Assembly (NCBI RefSeq): GCF_008254045.1 | Contig: NZ_CP042425.1 | Coordinates: 8,942,163 to 9,006,162, forward strand | Direction of reading: 5' to 3' | Source: Limnoglobus roseus | Lineage (GTDB): Bacteria > Planctomycetota > Planctomycetia > Gemmatales > Gemmataceae | DNA: 64,000 bases | In this document: piece after piece, positions 17,106-26,644 of the stretch | Numbering within the stretch: the stretch's first letter is position 1 | Layout of the letters: the number at the start of each line of letters is the position of its first letter | The notes under the pieces: generated by a model | The model's input: only the letters and a program-made list of their open reading frames with translations | Told to the model about the DNA's origin: nothing | Database searches by the model: none | Made by a program: the position numbers and the translations under genes

Positions 17106-19841
17106 ATGGACCACCGACATCGGCACGCCCTCGGACCGGTAGGACGCCTCGTTGCCCGCGGCGTCGTGCTGCTCGGATTCGCCGTGCTGGTCCTGCCCGC
17201 GGCGGCTCCCGCCGCAGAAGCCCCAGACCAAATCTTTCTCGGCGAGCACTGCACGAGTTGCCATAACGCCGAGGACAAGAGGGGCCGGCTCGACCTGACC
17301 GCCCTGACGCTCGACCCGAAGAACGCGGCCGACCGGGCCGTGTGGGTGCGGGTCCACGACCGCGTGGCGGCCGGCGAAATGCCGCCGAACGGCCGTCCCC
17401 GCCCCGACGCCCCCGGTCAAAAGGTCTTCCTGGAAGCCCTCGCGAAGTCGATCGTCGCCACCGAGCGGGCGGCCCTGGGCGGCGAGGGCCGGGCGACGCT
17501 GCGGCGGCTCAACCGTCACGAGTACGAGAACGCCCTGCGCGACCTCCTCGGCGTCCCGTGGGCGCAAGTCGCCGGCCGGCTACCCGAGGACGGCGAGGCC
17601 CACCGCTTCAACAAGAGCGGAGAGGCACTCGACGTGTCCTACGTGACGATGGAGCGGATCGTGGACGCGGCCGGCCACGCCCTGCGGCTGGCGACGGCAA
17701 CGGGCCTGGAGCGGCCGGCGAAGACAACCCGTCGGCTGTACGCCCGCGACGAGCCAAGTCTCCGCAACTGGCTGCCGCAGGAGAACGGCACCCTGCCCGA
17801 CCGGTTGTCGTTCCCCGTGTTGGACTCCCGCGGCCAGCCGGACGTCCGCGCCGGCCGCGAGCCGGCGACCCGCTCGGCGACCCGCGACCGGGAGGCGGTC
17901 GGTCGGGTGTCGAGCATCTTCAGCGACGCCGGCGGGTACAGTTGGAACACCTGGCGGGCCCCGGTCGCGGCCCGCTACAAGGTGCGGGTGGCCGGCTACA
18001 CGATCTGGGTCGCCGGCGGCGGAGTGGCTCGATGGTTCTACGAGGGCCAGGGGGCCGAGAAAGCGCCGGTGTACCACACGCTGCTCTGGCACCGGCCGAA
18101 CTTGGACGAGGTCTACTCCGGCAAGCGGAACGAGCCGATCGGCGTCTACGCGACCGCCGGCGGCCAGACCCGCGCGGTCGGCGCGGTCGATTTCACCCCG
18201 ACGCCGACTGTGGGCGAGATTGAAGTGTCCCTGCTGCCCGGCGAGGTCATCCGAACCGACGGCTCGCGACTGTTCCGGGCGCGGGTCAACGGCACCGACG
18301 AGCAGTACGTCAACCCGCTGGCGACCGAGGACGGCATGCCCGGCTACGCCGTCCAGTGGGTCGAGATCGAAGGGCCGTTCTACGACGACCCGGTCGGCGG
18401 GGCGGGCTACCGATTGTTGTTCGACCGACTGAAGTTGGTGCCGTCGAAGGAGCCGCGGACCGGCGTGCCGCTGGAAATCGGCCCGGCCCCGGTAGTCGGT
18501 CCGGGGCGGGGTGCCCGCGCCGGGCGCGAGGTGGCTTACGAGGTCGAATCCGCCACGCCGCGAGAGGACGCCGAGCGACTCTTGCGGGCGTTCCTGAAGA
18601 AGGCGTACCGCCGGCCCGTCGCCGAGGCCGACGTGAGGCGGTTCCTGACACTCTACGACGACCAATTCCAGAAGGGCCGGGGCTTCACCCGGTCGCTGCT
18701 GTCGGCCTACTCGGCCGTCCTGGCGTCGCCGGGCTTCGTCTTCGTCGAGGAGAAACCGGGCCGGCTCGACGACTACGCATTGGCCGCCCGGCTGGCCCTG
18801 TTCCTGTGGAACTCGGTCCCGGACGACACGCTGCGGGCACTGGCCGACAAGGGTCAACTGAGCCGGCCGGACGTGTTGCGTGCCCAAACCGAGCGGCTGC
18901 TCGGCGACCCCAAGGCCGGGCGGTTCGTCGAGGCGTTCACCGACTACTGGCTCGACCTGCGGAAGATCGACGACACGGCACTGTCCACCACGCTGTACAA
19001 CGACTACGAGATGGACGACCCGCTGAAGGTGGCCGCGGTGGAGGAGACGCGGCAGTTCTTCGCCGAACTGCTCCGAGCCGACCTGCCGGCCCGCAACGTC
19101 GTCGCCTCGGACTTCACGTTCCTGAACGAGCGACTGGCCGACCACTACGGCATCAAGGGCGTCTCGGGCGTCGCGTTCCGCAAGGTGCCGCTACCGGCCG
19201 ACGGTGTCCGCGGCGGGCTGATGACGATGGCGAGCGTCCTCAAGGTGACCGCCAACGGCACGACCACCTCGCCGGTGCTCCGCGGGCACTGGATCACGGA
19301 CCGCATCTTGGGGCTGGAGATCCCGCCCCCGCCGCCGTCGGTCGAGGCCGTCGAACCGGACATCCGCGGGGCGGTGACGATCCGCCAGCAGTTGGAGAAG
19401 CACCGGGCCGACGCGAGTTGTGCATCCTGCCACCGCAAGATGGATCCGCCGGGCTTCGCCCTGGAGAGCTTCGACGTGATGGGCGGTTACCGCAATCGGT
19501 ACCGGGCCGCGTCCGACAAGGTGCCGCCGGTCCGGGGGTACGGCCTGAACGGGCAGGCGTTCGCGTTCCACTACGCCCTGCCGGTCGATTCGGCCGGCGA
19601 GTTGCCCGACGGCCGGCCGTTCAAGGGCGTCCGTGAGCTGAAGAAACTCTTGGCCGAGGACGAGGTGCCGATCGCGCGGAACCTCGTCCGGCAATTGACC
19701 GTCTTCGCGACGGGGGCACCGGTGCGGTTTTCCGACCGGGACGAGGGCGAGAAGATCCTCGCCGCGGCGAAGGCGAACCGGTACGGCGTGCGGAGCATCG
19801 TCCACGCGATCGTGCCGTCCGATCTGTTCCGGAACAAGTAG
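17106..19841 (+). CDS. DUF1592-family (PSD) cytochrome-like secreted protein
   Basis: 911 aa. After a signal anchor there is a heme site CTSCHN (about residue 48) in a Planctomycete-cytochrome-C-type domain. Then follow the characteristic blocks of the DUF1587/1595/1592/1588/1585 architecture: RRLNRHEYENALRDLLGVPW, LLRAFLKKAYRRPVAEADV, FTDYWLDLRKIDD, FTFLNERLADHYGI, RGHWITDRILG. A second heme-like site, CASCHRKMDPPGFALESFD, lies near residue 773. Function is not established biochemically; heme content suggests electron transfer. It is paired 12 bases upstream of the DUF1552 gene, as almost always in planctomycetes. Confidence 0.9.
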   Translation: MDHRHRHALGPVGRLVARGVVLLGFAVLVLPAAAPAAEAPDQIFLGEHCTSCHNAEDKRGRLDLTALTLDPKNAADRAVWVRVHDRVAAGEMPPNGRPRPDAPGQKVFLEALAKSIVATERAALGGEGRATLRRLNRHEYENALRDLLGVPWAQVAGRLPEDGEAHRFNKSGEALDVSYVTMERIVDAAGHALRLATATGLERPAKTTRRLYARDEPSLRNWLPQENGTLPDRLSFPVLDSRGQPDVRAGREPATRSATRDREAVGRVSSIFSDAGGYSWNTWRAPVAARYKVRVAGYTIWVAGGGVARWFYEGQGAEKAPVYHTLLWHRPNLDEVYSGKRNEPIGVYATAGGQTRAVGAVDFTPTPTVGEIEVSLLPGEVIRTDGSRLFRARVNGTDEQYVNPLATEDGMPGYAVQWVEIEGPFYDDPVGGAGYRLLFDRLKLVPSKEPRTGVPLEIGPAPVVGPGRGARAGREVAYEVESATPREDAERLLRAFLKKAYRRPVAEADVRRFLTLYDDQFQKGRGFTRSLLSAYSAVLASPGFVFVEEKPGRLDDYALAARLALFLWNSVPDDTLRALADKGQLSRPDVLRAQTERLLGDPKAGRFVEAFTDYWLDLRKIDDTALSTTLYNDYEMDDPLKVAAVEETRQFFAELLRADLPARNVVASDFTFLNERLADHYGIKGVSGVAFRKVPLPADGVRGGLMTMASVLKVTANGTTTSPVLRGHWITDRILGLEIPPPPPSVEAVEPDIRGAVTIRQQLEKHRADASCASCHRKMDPPGFALESFDVMGGYRNRYRAASDKVPPVRGYGLNGQAFAFHYALPVDSAGELPDGRPFKGVRELKKLLAEDEVPIARNLVRQLTVFATGAPVRFSDRDEGEKILAAAKANRYGVRSIVHAIVPSDLFRNK

Positions 19842-19853
19842 GAGTGACCCGCG

Positions 19854-21174
19854 ATGCCCCGTCAACCCGCCGCCACGATCACGGCCCCGTTCGCTTCGAC
19901 GCGGCGGCCCGTCTCTCGGCGGCGGCTCCTCCAAGGTGCAGGAGTGGCACTGGCGCTGCCGCTCCTGGAGTCGATGCGGGCACCGTTCGCGAGTGCAGCC
20001 GACGGCTCGGTACCGCGGCGGCTGTTCTGCGTCTGCAACAACCTCGGCCTGCTGCCGGACCTGTTCTTTCCGAAGGACGGCGGCCCCGCCTACACCCCTT
20101 CGCCGTACTTGAAGCTCCTCCAGGACCACCGCGCCGACTTCACCGTCTTCAGTGGCGTGTCGCATCCGTCCGGACGGCGGCCACCCGTCGGACATCGCCT
20201 TCCTGACCGCCGCCCCGCACCCGGCCGGCAGTTCGTTCCGGAACACCATCTCGCTCGACCAACTCGTGGCCGAGCGCATCGGCACCCTGACCCGGTTCCC
20301 GTCGCTGACGCTGGCGGTCAACGGCGGACGCAGCCTGTCGTGGTCCCGGGCCGGGGTGGCCATCCCGCCGGAGGGGCAGGCGTCCCGGGTGTTCAACCGG
20401 CTCTTCCTGCAAGGCTCGCCCACCGAGGTCGCGGCGCAGGTCCACGAGCTCGACACCGGGCGGAGCATCCTGGACGTGGTGGGCGAACAGGCCAAGGACC
20501 TTCGGAAGGACGTCGGCGCCCGCGACCGCACCCGGCTCGACCAGTACTTCTCCGGCGTCCGCGACCTGGTGCACCGGCTCCAGGAGTCGAAGGGCTGGGC
20601 GAACAAGCCGAAGCCGAAGGTGAAAGTCGGTGCGCCGACCGACCCGGCCAGTCCGGCACAGTACGTGGCCAAGGTCCGGGCCATGTACGACCTGGCACGC
20701 CTGGCCTTCGAGACCGACTCGACCCGCGCGGTCACCCTCATGCTCAACAGCGTCGGCACGCCGGTCGTGCAGATCCCCGGCGAGTCGATCACCGACAGCT
20801 ACCACAACCTGTCGCACCACGGGATGGCCGAGGAGAAGTTGAAGCAACTCCGGGTGATCGACGAAGGGCACATGAAGCTGCTCGCCGACCTCTTCAACGG
20901 CATGAAGGGGGCGAAGGAGGGCGGCGAGACACTCCTGGACCGGACGATGGTCCTGTACGGCTCGAACCTGGGCGACGCAAATGCCCACGCGACGACGAAC
21001 CTGCCGACGCTCTTCGCCGGCGGCGGGTTCAAGCACGGCCGGCACCTGGCGTTCGACCGGAGCCGCAACTACCCGCTGCCAAACCTGTTCGTGTCGGTGC
21101 TGCAGCGGTTGGGGATCGAGGCGGCGAGCTTCGGCCCCTCGACCGGCACGATGCGCGGCCTGGAGGTGGTCTGA
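19854..21174 (+). CDS. DUF1552 protein (frameshifted)
   Basis: The ATG at 19854 has AGGAG 10 bases upstream, 12 bases after the DUF1592 stop. Residues 1-100 carry a Tat-like leader (SRRRLLQGAGVALALPLLES) and the DUF1552 start (FCVCNNLGLLPDLFFPKDGG, FTVFSGVSHP). Past about 20160 the correct sequence continues in another frame (DGGHPSDIAFLTAAPHPAG, TTNLPTLFAGGGFKHGRHL, RNYPLPNLFVSVLQRLG) to TGA 21172-21174. The shift equals one extra or two missing bases between 20160 and 20175. DUF1552 is the standard partner of DUF1592 proteins and is thought to act in the same exported complex. Its fold resembles the sulfatase/DUF1501 superfamily (inference). Confidence 0.8.
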
Positions 21175-21177
21175 GCC

Positions 21178-21714
21178 ATGACGCTCGCGGCGATGCTCAG
21201 CGTGGCGCTCCTCGGCGCGATCTCCGACGGCGAGGTGGTCCTCACCTTCGACAAGGTCGAGGCCGGCAAGCCGGTGCCGAGCTACAAGGACGAGGACCGG
21301 GGCGTCGAGTTCGCCCTGTCGCGGCCGCCGGCCAAGGGCAAGGCCGCCGGACGGGTAATGTTCTTCCCGCACCTGAAGACCGACCGCAAGGGCATCCTCA
21401 ACGCGATAGCCAACGAGTCGATCCCCGTCGAGGTCCGCTTTCCGAAGCCGGTGTCGAGAGTGACTCTCGAACTGTGGGGTTCGATCGGCAGCGCGGCGCT
21501 GGTCGAAGCCTACGACAAGGACGGCAAGGTCGTGGACACGACGAAGCGGGACAAGGTGCCCGAACGGACCGGGCCGGAGAAGCCGGTCCCGAGCTTCGAG
21601 CTGACGGTGAAGGCGACAGCCATCGCATACGTCCGCTTCTCCGGTGCCCCGCCGGGCGGCTACCTGGTGTGCGACGAGGTGCGGTTCACCCCGCGGCCCG
21701 ACCCGGCGAAGTGA
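21178..21714 (+). CDS. Small secreted beta-sandwich protein of unknown function
   Basis: 178 aa. It begins 3 bases after the DUF1552 stop with GGAGGTGG as ribosome site, so it belongs to the same operon. A short hydrophobic leader is followed by a domain opening VVLTFDKVEAGKPVPSYKDE and ending FSGAPPGGYLVCDEVRFTP. This pattern resembles small secreted galactose-binding-like beta-sandwich domains, but I cannot assign a family. Its position suggests a substrate-binding or structural accessory to the DUF1592/DUF1552 pair. Confidence 0.7.
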   Translation: MTLAAMLSVALLGAISDGEVVLTFDKVEAGKPVPSYKDEDRGVEFALSRPPAKGKAAGRVMFFPHLKTDRKGILNAIANESIPVEVRFPKPVSRVTLELWGSIGSAALVEAYDKDGKVVDTTKRDKVPERTGPEKPVPSFELTVKATAIAYVRFSGAPPGGYLVCDEVRFTPRPDPAK

Positions 21715-21791
21715 GCCGGACGTCAGCGATCAGCACTTGCTTTCCCACGCGGGCGGCCAGTGTCTACACCCCAATTCCGAAGGCACCTGTC

Positions 21792-24095
21792 ATGAGGCTG
21801 ACACTCGCATTAGTCCTGCTCGCGGCGTTCGCCGCCGTGTCGGCCACGCCCGCCCCGGCGGCGGAGCCGGACCCGAAGTTCTACGTCTTCCTGTGCTTCG
21901 GGCAGTCCAACATGGAAGGCTTCCCGGGGGTCGAGGAGCAGGACAAAGCCGAGGCCGATCGCTTCCAGGTGCTCGCGGCGGTGGACGCCCCGAAGCTCGG
22001 CCGAAAGAAGGGCAACTGGTACCCGGCCGTCGCACCCCTGTGTCGGGGCTCGACCGGCCTCTGCCCGGCCGACTGTTTCGGCCGGACGATGGTCGCCGCC
22101 CTCCCGAAGGACATCAAGGTGGGCGTCGTGAACGTCTCGGTCGCCGGCTGCAAGATCGAGCTGTTCGACAAGGCGAACCACGAGGCGTACGCCAAGACTG
22201 CCCCGGCGTGGATGGCCGGCATCATCAAGGAGTACGGCGGCAACCCGTACGCGCACCTGGTCGAGATGGGGAGGCTGGCCCAGAAGACGGGCGTCATCAA
22301 GGGAATCTTGTTCCACCAGGGGGAGTCGAACAACGGCGACAAAAAGTGGCCCGAAAAGGTGAAGGCCGTCTACGACGGCTTGATAAAGGATCTGGACCTC
22401 AAGCCCGAGTTCGTGCCGCTTTTGGCGGGCGAACTGGTGCACGCGGACCAGAAGGGCGCCTGCGCGGGCATGAACGCGGTCATCGCCGACTTGCCGAAGG
22501 CGATCCCCAACGCCCACGTCGTCTCCTCGGCCGGGTGCAAGGCCCGGCCCGACCGCCTGCACTTCACCCCGGAAGGCTACCGGGAATTGGGCAAGCGGTA
22601 CGGGGAAAAGATGCTCTCGCTGCTAGGCGACAAGATCGCCGCACCGAAGGAGCCCGAAAAACGGGAACCGACGCCGACGACGTACTGCAACCCGATCTCC
22701 CTTCCGAATTATCCGATCGGCCGACGGGCGCGGGACGCGACGGTGGGCGCGCCGGTGCCGAAGGACGACTGGCTGTGGCTCGTGGACAAGCAGCAGCAGT
22801 TCCGCGAACTGGCAGACGTGTCGGTCCTGTGGCACGATGGGGCGTGGTACATGTACCCCTCGGTGGACATGGCCTGGGTGAGCACGGACGGCGGGGCCAC
22901 GTGGCAGCACCACCCGCTCAACGTCCGCGACGTGGGCTACGCGCCGACGGTCGTCAAGCACAAGGGAAAGTTCTTACTGATGGCGTCCGAGTCACCGGTG
23001 TACGCGGCGGACGCCCCGCTGGGGCCGTTCAAGGAGGTCGGACGGATCGAGCTGCCGGCGGGGGTGCCAGGGCAAATCGACCCGATGCTGTTCTCGGACG
23101 ACGGCCGCCTGTTCTACTACTGGGGCTGCACGCCGACGGAGGGGATCTTCGGCGTGGAGCTAAACGCGGACGACCCGACGAAGGTGATCGGCAAGCCGGT
23201 GCGGGTGATCGCCTTCGAGCCGGACAAGCAGCCCTGGCAGCGGTTGGGCGACTGGAACGAGCAGCCCGCGCGGGGGTGGGTCGGCGCCTGGATGCTCAAG
23301 CGGGACGGAAAGTACTTCCTGACGTACGGGGCGGGGGGGACGGAGAACCGGACTTACGCGATGGGCTGCGCCGTGGGTCAGTCGCCGCTGGGGCCGTTCG
23401 TGTCACAGAAGTCTAACCCCATCCTGCGGACGACGACGGGGCTGGTCACGGGGACCGCACACGGGTGCGTGGTGGAGGGCCCGCACAAGTCGCTGTGGGC
23501 GTTCTACACCGTGCGGGCCGGCGTGGTCCACGGGTTCGAGCGGCGGTTGGGGATGGACCCGGCGTACATCGGGGAGGACGGAGAACTGCACGTCAATGGG
23601 GCCACGTCGTTGCCGCAGCGGCTGCCCACGGCGGCGAAGGCGGCGGAACCGACCGGGTGGCTGCCGCTCAACGCGGGGCCGAGGACCGTGGGATCCAGTG
23701 ACGCCCCGAACCTGTCCGGGCGACTGGCGGTGGACGACGACCTGCGGACGTGGTGGCAGCCGGCGGCGGACGACAAGGCACCGACCCTCACCAGCAACCT
23801 GACGACCCCGGGTGCTCTGGTGAGTGCGGTGCGAGTGATCTGGCGGGACGGGGGGCTGAACACGAAGCAGGGGGCCAAGCCGGGTTCGTTCCGCTACAAG
23901 GTCGAGGTCCGAACGGGGGCCGGCGCGTGGACGACGGTGATCAACCGCAGCCAGAGTACGGACGACTTGTTGATCGACTACCGCGAGTGCCCGCCGACGC
24001 CGGGAACGGCGGCGCGGCTTGTGATCGTCGGGGAGCCGGCGGGGATTACCCCGAGTGGGGCGGAGTTTACGGTGTTCGGGCAGGTGGGGAACTAA
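21792..24095 (+). CDS. Bifunctional SASA acetylesterase - GH43-like glycosidase with C-terminal F5/8C-like domain
   Basis: 767 aa, secreted (MRLTLALVLLAAFAAVSA). Residues 28-285: SASA/SGNH esterase with GQSNMEG (Ser at about residue 39), SVAGCKIELF, FHQGESNNGDKKW and DRLHFT (catalytic Asp/His). Residues 300-610: five-bladed GH43-like propeller in which all three expected acids are visible (ADVSVLWHDG, QIDPMLFSDDG, VVEGPHKSLW). Residues 630-765: a discoidin-like carbohydrate-binding domain (SGRLAVDDDLRTWWQPAAD). The fusion couples deacetylation with exo-type cleavage, as expected for acetylated xylan or arabinan side chains; the substrate is inference. The ATG at 21792 begins the signal peptide. 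Confidence 0.8.
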   Translation: MRLTLALVLLAAFAAVSATPAPAAEPDPKFYVFLCFGQSNMEGFPGVEEQDKAEADRFQVLAAVDAPKLGRKKGNWYPAVAPLCRGSTGLCPADCFGRTMVAALPKDIKVGVVNVSVAGCKIELFDKANHEAYAKTAPAWMAGIIKEYGGNPYAHLVEMGRLAQKTGVIKGILFHQGESNNGDKKWPEKVKAVYDGLIKDLDLKPEFVPLLAGELVHADQKGACAGMNAVIADLPKAIPNAHVVSSAGCKARPDRLHFTPEGYRELGKRYGEKMLSLLGDKIAAPKEPEKREPTPTTYCNPISLPNYPIGRRARDATVGAPVPKDDWLWLVDKQQQFRELADVSVLWHDGAWYMYPSVDMAWVSTDGGATWQHHPLNVRDVGYAPTVVKHKGKFLLMASESPVYAADAPLGPFKEVGRIELPAGVPGQIDPMLFSDDGRLFYYWGCTPTEGIFGVELNADDPTKVIGKPVRVIAFEPDKQPWQRLGDWNEQPARGWVGAWMLKRDGKYFLTYGAGGTENRTYAMGCAVGQSPLGPFVSQKSNPILRTTTGLVTGTAHGCVVEGPHKSLWAFYTVRAGVVHGFERRLGMDPAYIGEDGELHVNGATSLPQRLPTAAKAAEPTGWLPLNAGPRTVGSSDAPNLSGRLAVDDDLRTWWQPAADDKAPTLTSNLTTPGALVSAVRVIWRDGGLNTKQGAKPGSFRYKVEVRTGAGAWTTVINRSQSTDDLLIDYRECPPTPGTAARLVIVGEPAGITPSGAEFTVFGQVGN

Positions 24096-24140
24096 CACGG
24101 CCAGAGCATCAGGGACGTTTACCTGAACCACTTCCTCATC

Positions 24141-24169
24141 GGTACGGCGGGGACTTAGCCCGCCGTACC
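24141..24169 (+). terminator. Hairpin terminator closing the carbohydrate cluster
   Basis: A perfect 11-bp stem (arms 24141-24151 and 24159-24169, 7-nt loop) lies 46 bases after the stop of the last gene of the 10.5-24 kb cluster. Confidence 0.7.
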
Positions 24170-24403
24170 CATCTCGGCCCGTTCTGGCCCTGCATGGGAC
24201 ACACGATCGAGCCGTTGTAGGCCGTCGGGCATTGAGGTTCGGCCTGGAGCAGCTTTCGACCCATCGATTAACAACCCGAGCGTATTCGAGTCGCGACTTT
24301 TGTTCCTTCCGGATGATGGACGACTGCGGGTTCCGACGCCCGCTCACTCTAATCGCTAACGAGTTTGCTTGATATCTAGCCCTTTCCGCGTCCGGCGAGG
24401 AAT

Positions 24404-24531
24404 ACTCTCGCGCCGAGAGTCTCGCGCAAAAGTTCGTAATCCGTTCCCGCCGGGGAGTTCGTCAGGCCGGTCGCGGAACTTTGGGCCAGGGGGGGGTAAC
24501 GGAACCGGCCGAGAGTACACGCTCTCGGCCG
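24404..24531. repeat. Two nested CTCTCG-type hairpins
   Basis: ACTCTCG-CGC-CGAGAGT forms a 7-bp hairpin at 24404-24420. CGGCCGAGAG/CTCTCGGCCG forms a perfect 10-bp hairpin at 24506-24531 with a 6-nt loop. Further CTCTCGG copies lie at 24671-24677 and 24680-24686. Function unknown. Confidence 0.5.
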
Positions 24532-24778
24532 TCCGCATTGCTGGGCTTGTTTTCCAGCTATCCACGCGGCCCTCAAGTTTCGGCGAGAGTATCCGGTCCG
24601 CAAACCACAATCGAGGGTGCGAGGCGAAACGCTTGGGCCCGCCTCGCACCCCAAGACGAACGGAGAAAAACTCTCGGACTCTCGGGTGAACAGATGCGCG
24701 CGTTAGCAGCCCACGTTCACGCTGGTGGCGGATCGGCCCCCCGACCGGCTCGGGCGGTGGTCATCATCACGGCGGCAT

Positions 24779-24958
24779 GCTCAGCGCCCGAAAGCGTCAA
24801 TGATGTCGTCACGAACGACATTATCGCGATCCGGCACGCGGTGGACGGATGCTCAACACCCGAAGGCGTCAATGATGTCGTCACGTGGTGGTCCGGCCGT
24901 CGCGGAGTTAACCTTCGCAGGGCGCTCAACGCCCGAAGGCTTCACTGAAGTCGTCAGT
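24779..24958 (+). repeat. Three diverged 35-nt direct repeats at 72-73-nt period
   Basis: Copies at 24779-24813, 24851-24885 and 24924-24958 share the core GCTCAAC.CCCGAAGGCGTC followed by AATGATGTCGTCACG or a close variant. Copies 1 and 2 differ at about 3 positions; copy 3 differs at about 6. Each contains a small GCC-CGAA-GGC hairpin. The two spacers are 37-38 nt and unlike each other. The geometry is CRISPR-like, but the repeats are few and diverged and no cas gene is in the window. Confidence 0.5.
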
Positions 24959-25069
24959 CCGATAAGCCCCAGCAAGAACGGGGCCGGTGTCCCAACCTCG
25001 TCTTCGCCCTCAGCCCTATCTTCACGGCCGCGAATCGGGTAAGGTAATTCGATCATCGGAGATTATCGC

Positions 25070-26638
25070 ATGACCGAGCCCGACTCCATCCCGGGATTCG
25101 ACTCCTCCGGACGCACACCGCTACGCCGGATCAGGCGCGGCTGTCGGCCGCCCTCTCCACCCCACCGCCCGCCACCCGCTACCAACTGGGCGACGAGATC
25201 GCCCGCGGGGGCACGGGCGTCGTCCACCGCGCGTGGGACAACTCCCTCCACCGTGAAGTCGCCGTCAAACTCCTCTCACAAAGGCTCGCGGGCACGTCGG
25301 CCGAGCAGCAGTTCCTCGAAGAAGCGGCCATCACTGGCCAGCTCCAGCACCCCGGCGTTCCGCCCGTCTACGGCCTCGGCAAACTCCCAGACGGCCGCAC
25401 CTTTCTGGCGATGAAACTCGTCCGCGGCCGAACGCTCGACGCCCTGCGGAAGGAGCGGAGGGGCCTCGATGCCGATCGCGGTCGGTTCGTCGGCGTGTTC
25501 GAGGCGATCTGCCAAGCCGTTGGCTACGCCCACGCGAATGGCGTTGTCCACCGCGACTTGAAGCCGGCGAACGTCATGGTCGGGGCGTTCGGCAAAGTCC
25601 AGGTCATGGACTGAGGACTGGCGAAGGTTCTTGCAAGCCCCGAACGAGAGAGTACCACCCGCGGCGACTCGACGATGATCGGCAGTGGCGACACGCCGTT
25701 TTTCAACCCCCGCGGTGACTCCGAAACGCACGCTGGCAACGCGATGGGCACGCCGGCGTACGTGCCCCCAGAGCAGGCCCGGGGCGACGTGGCCGCCGTC
25801 ACCGAGCGCAGCGATGTGTTCGGCCTCGGGGCGATCCTTTGCACGATCTTGACCGGCCAGCCGCCGTTCGCCGCGTCGGATGCATATTCGGCTTTCCAGA
25901 AGGCCGCCGAACAGAATCTGGCCCCGGCTCTGGCCCGCCTGGACGCCTGTGGGGCGGAGCCGGAACTAATCGCCTTGGCCAGACGATGCCTGTCCGCCGA
26001 CCCTGTCGGTCGGCCGACCAACGGCTCGACTGTCGCAGCCGAGGTGGCGACGTTGTGGGATGACGCCGAAGTACGAGCCAGGCAAGCCGAAATGGAGCGG
26101 ACTGCCGCCGAGGTACGCCCCGCGGCGGAACGTAAGCAGGCGGAACTAGACCGGCGGTTGACAGCCCAGAGACAGGCCGTCGAACGGCACCGCCTGCGAT
26201 AGCGGGCACGGTTGTCGGCAATCATCGCAGCATCGCTGGCGGTGGGTGCCGGCGTTTCGATCTGGCAAGCCGTTCGTGCCCGGGAGGCCGAGAAGGCTAC
26301 GAGCGAGCAGCTTACGAAAACCCGGGAGGCCGAGCGGGCGGCGGCGGCTCAATTGGCGATTACGAAAGAGGCCAAGACCCGGGCCGAGGAGGAGGAGGAG
26401 AAGAACGCCCGGCAGGCCGAGTCCACGGCGAGCGCGGCCAACGAGTTGAGTGGAAAACGACTCCGGCAGATTGAAAAGAATTTCGGCGTCCTCTCGTCGA
26501 TCTTTGCAGGCCTCAATGTCCGCAAGATCGAGGAAAATTATCAACCGTTGGAAACATCGTTGGCAGGGCGTTTAGTGAAGGCAGCTCAAGAGTTAGACGG
26601 GGAGGCCATTGGCGACCGCCTCGTCGTCGCGGGCGCGT
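25070..26638 (+). pseudogene. Decayed serine/threonine protein kinase with membrane-anchored coiled-coil tail
   Basis: The ATG at 25070 opens MTEPDSIPGFDSSGRTP, then one missing base near 25118 shifts the frame. The kinase follows: IARGGTGVVHRAW, EVAVKLL, GVVHRDLKPANV. At 25612 the metal-binding DWGLAKV motif is broken by TGA in place of Trp. GTPAYVPPEQARGDV, a kinase C-lobe, a coiled coil and a second in-frame stop (TAG at 26200) come next. A transmembrane helix (LSAIIAASLAVGAGVSIW) and a Glu/Ala/Lys-rich coiled coil end at TAG 26636-26638, just before an IS element. The tail lacks any sensor repeats, so the 3' part was lost. Intact relatives are membrane Hanks-type kinases of Gemmataceae. 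Confidence 0.75.
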
Positions 26639-26644
26639 AGAATG

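Larger units (their letters stand above)
24096..25069. other. 974-bp noncoding region with hairpins and short repeats
   Basis: No convincing gene. The region holds a terminator (24141-24169), a segment dense in CTCTCGG/CCGAGAG motifs (24404-24690) and three spaced 35-nt repeats (24779-24958). Open frames on either strand are short, have odd composition and match no known family. Confidence 0.5.

Noticed and set aside
19854..24095. Single 1413-codon frame spanning DUF1552 to the GH43 fusion
   Set aside because: Only its first ~100 codons (DUF1552 start) and its last 767 (SASA-GH43) are real; the middle is an out-of-frame passage over the DUF1552 body and the small secreted gene.
24356..25042. 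Several 70-155-codon frames in the repeat-rich gap
   Set aside because: They are frames through hairpins and repeats and change frame between repeat copies, so the repeat is DNA-level rather than protein-level.
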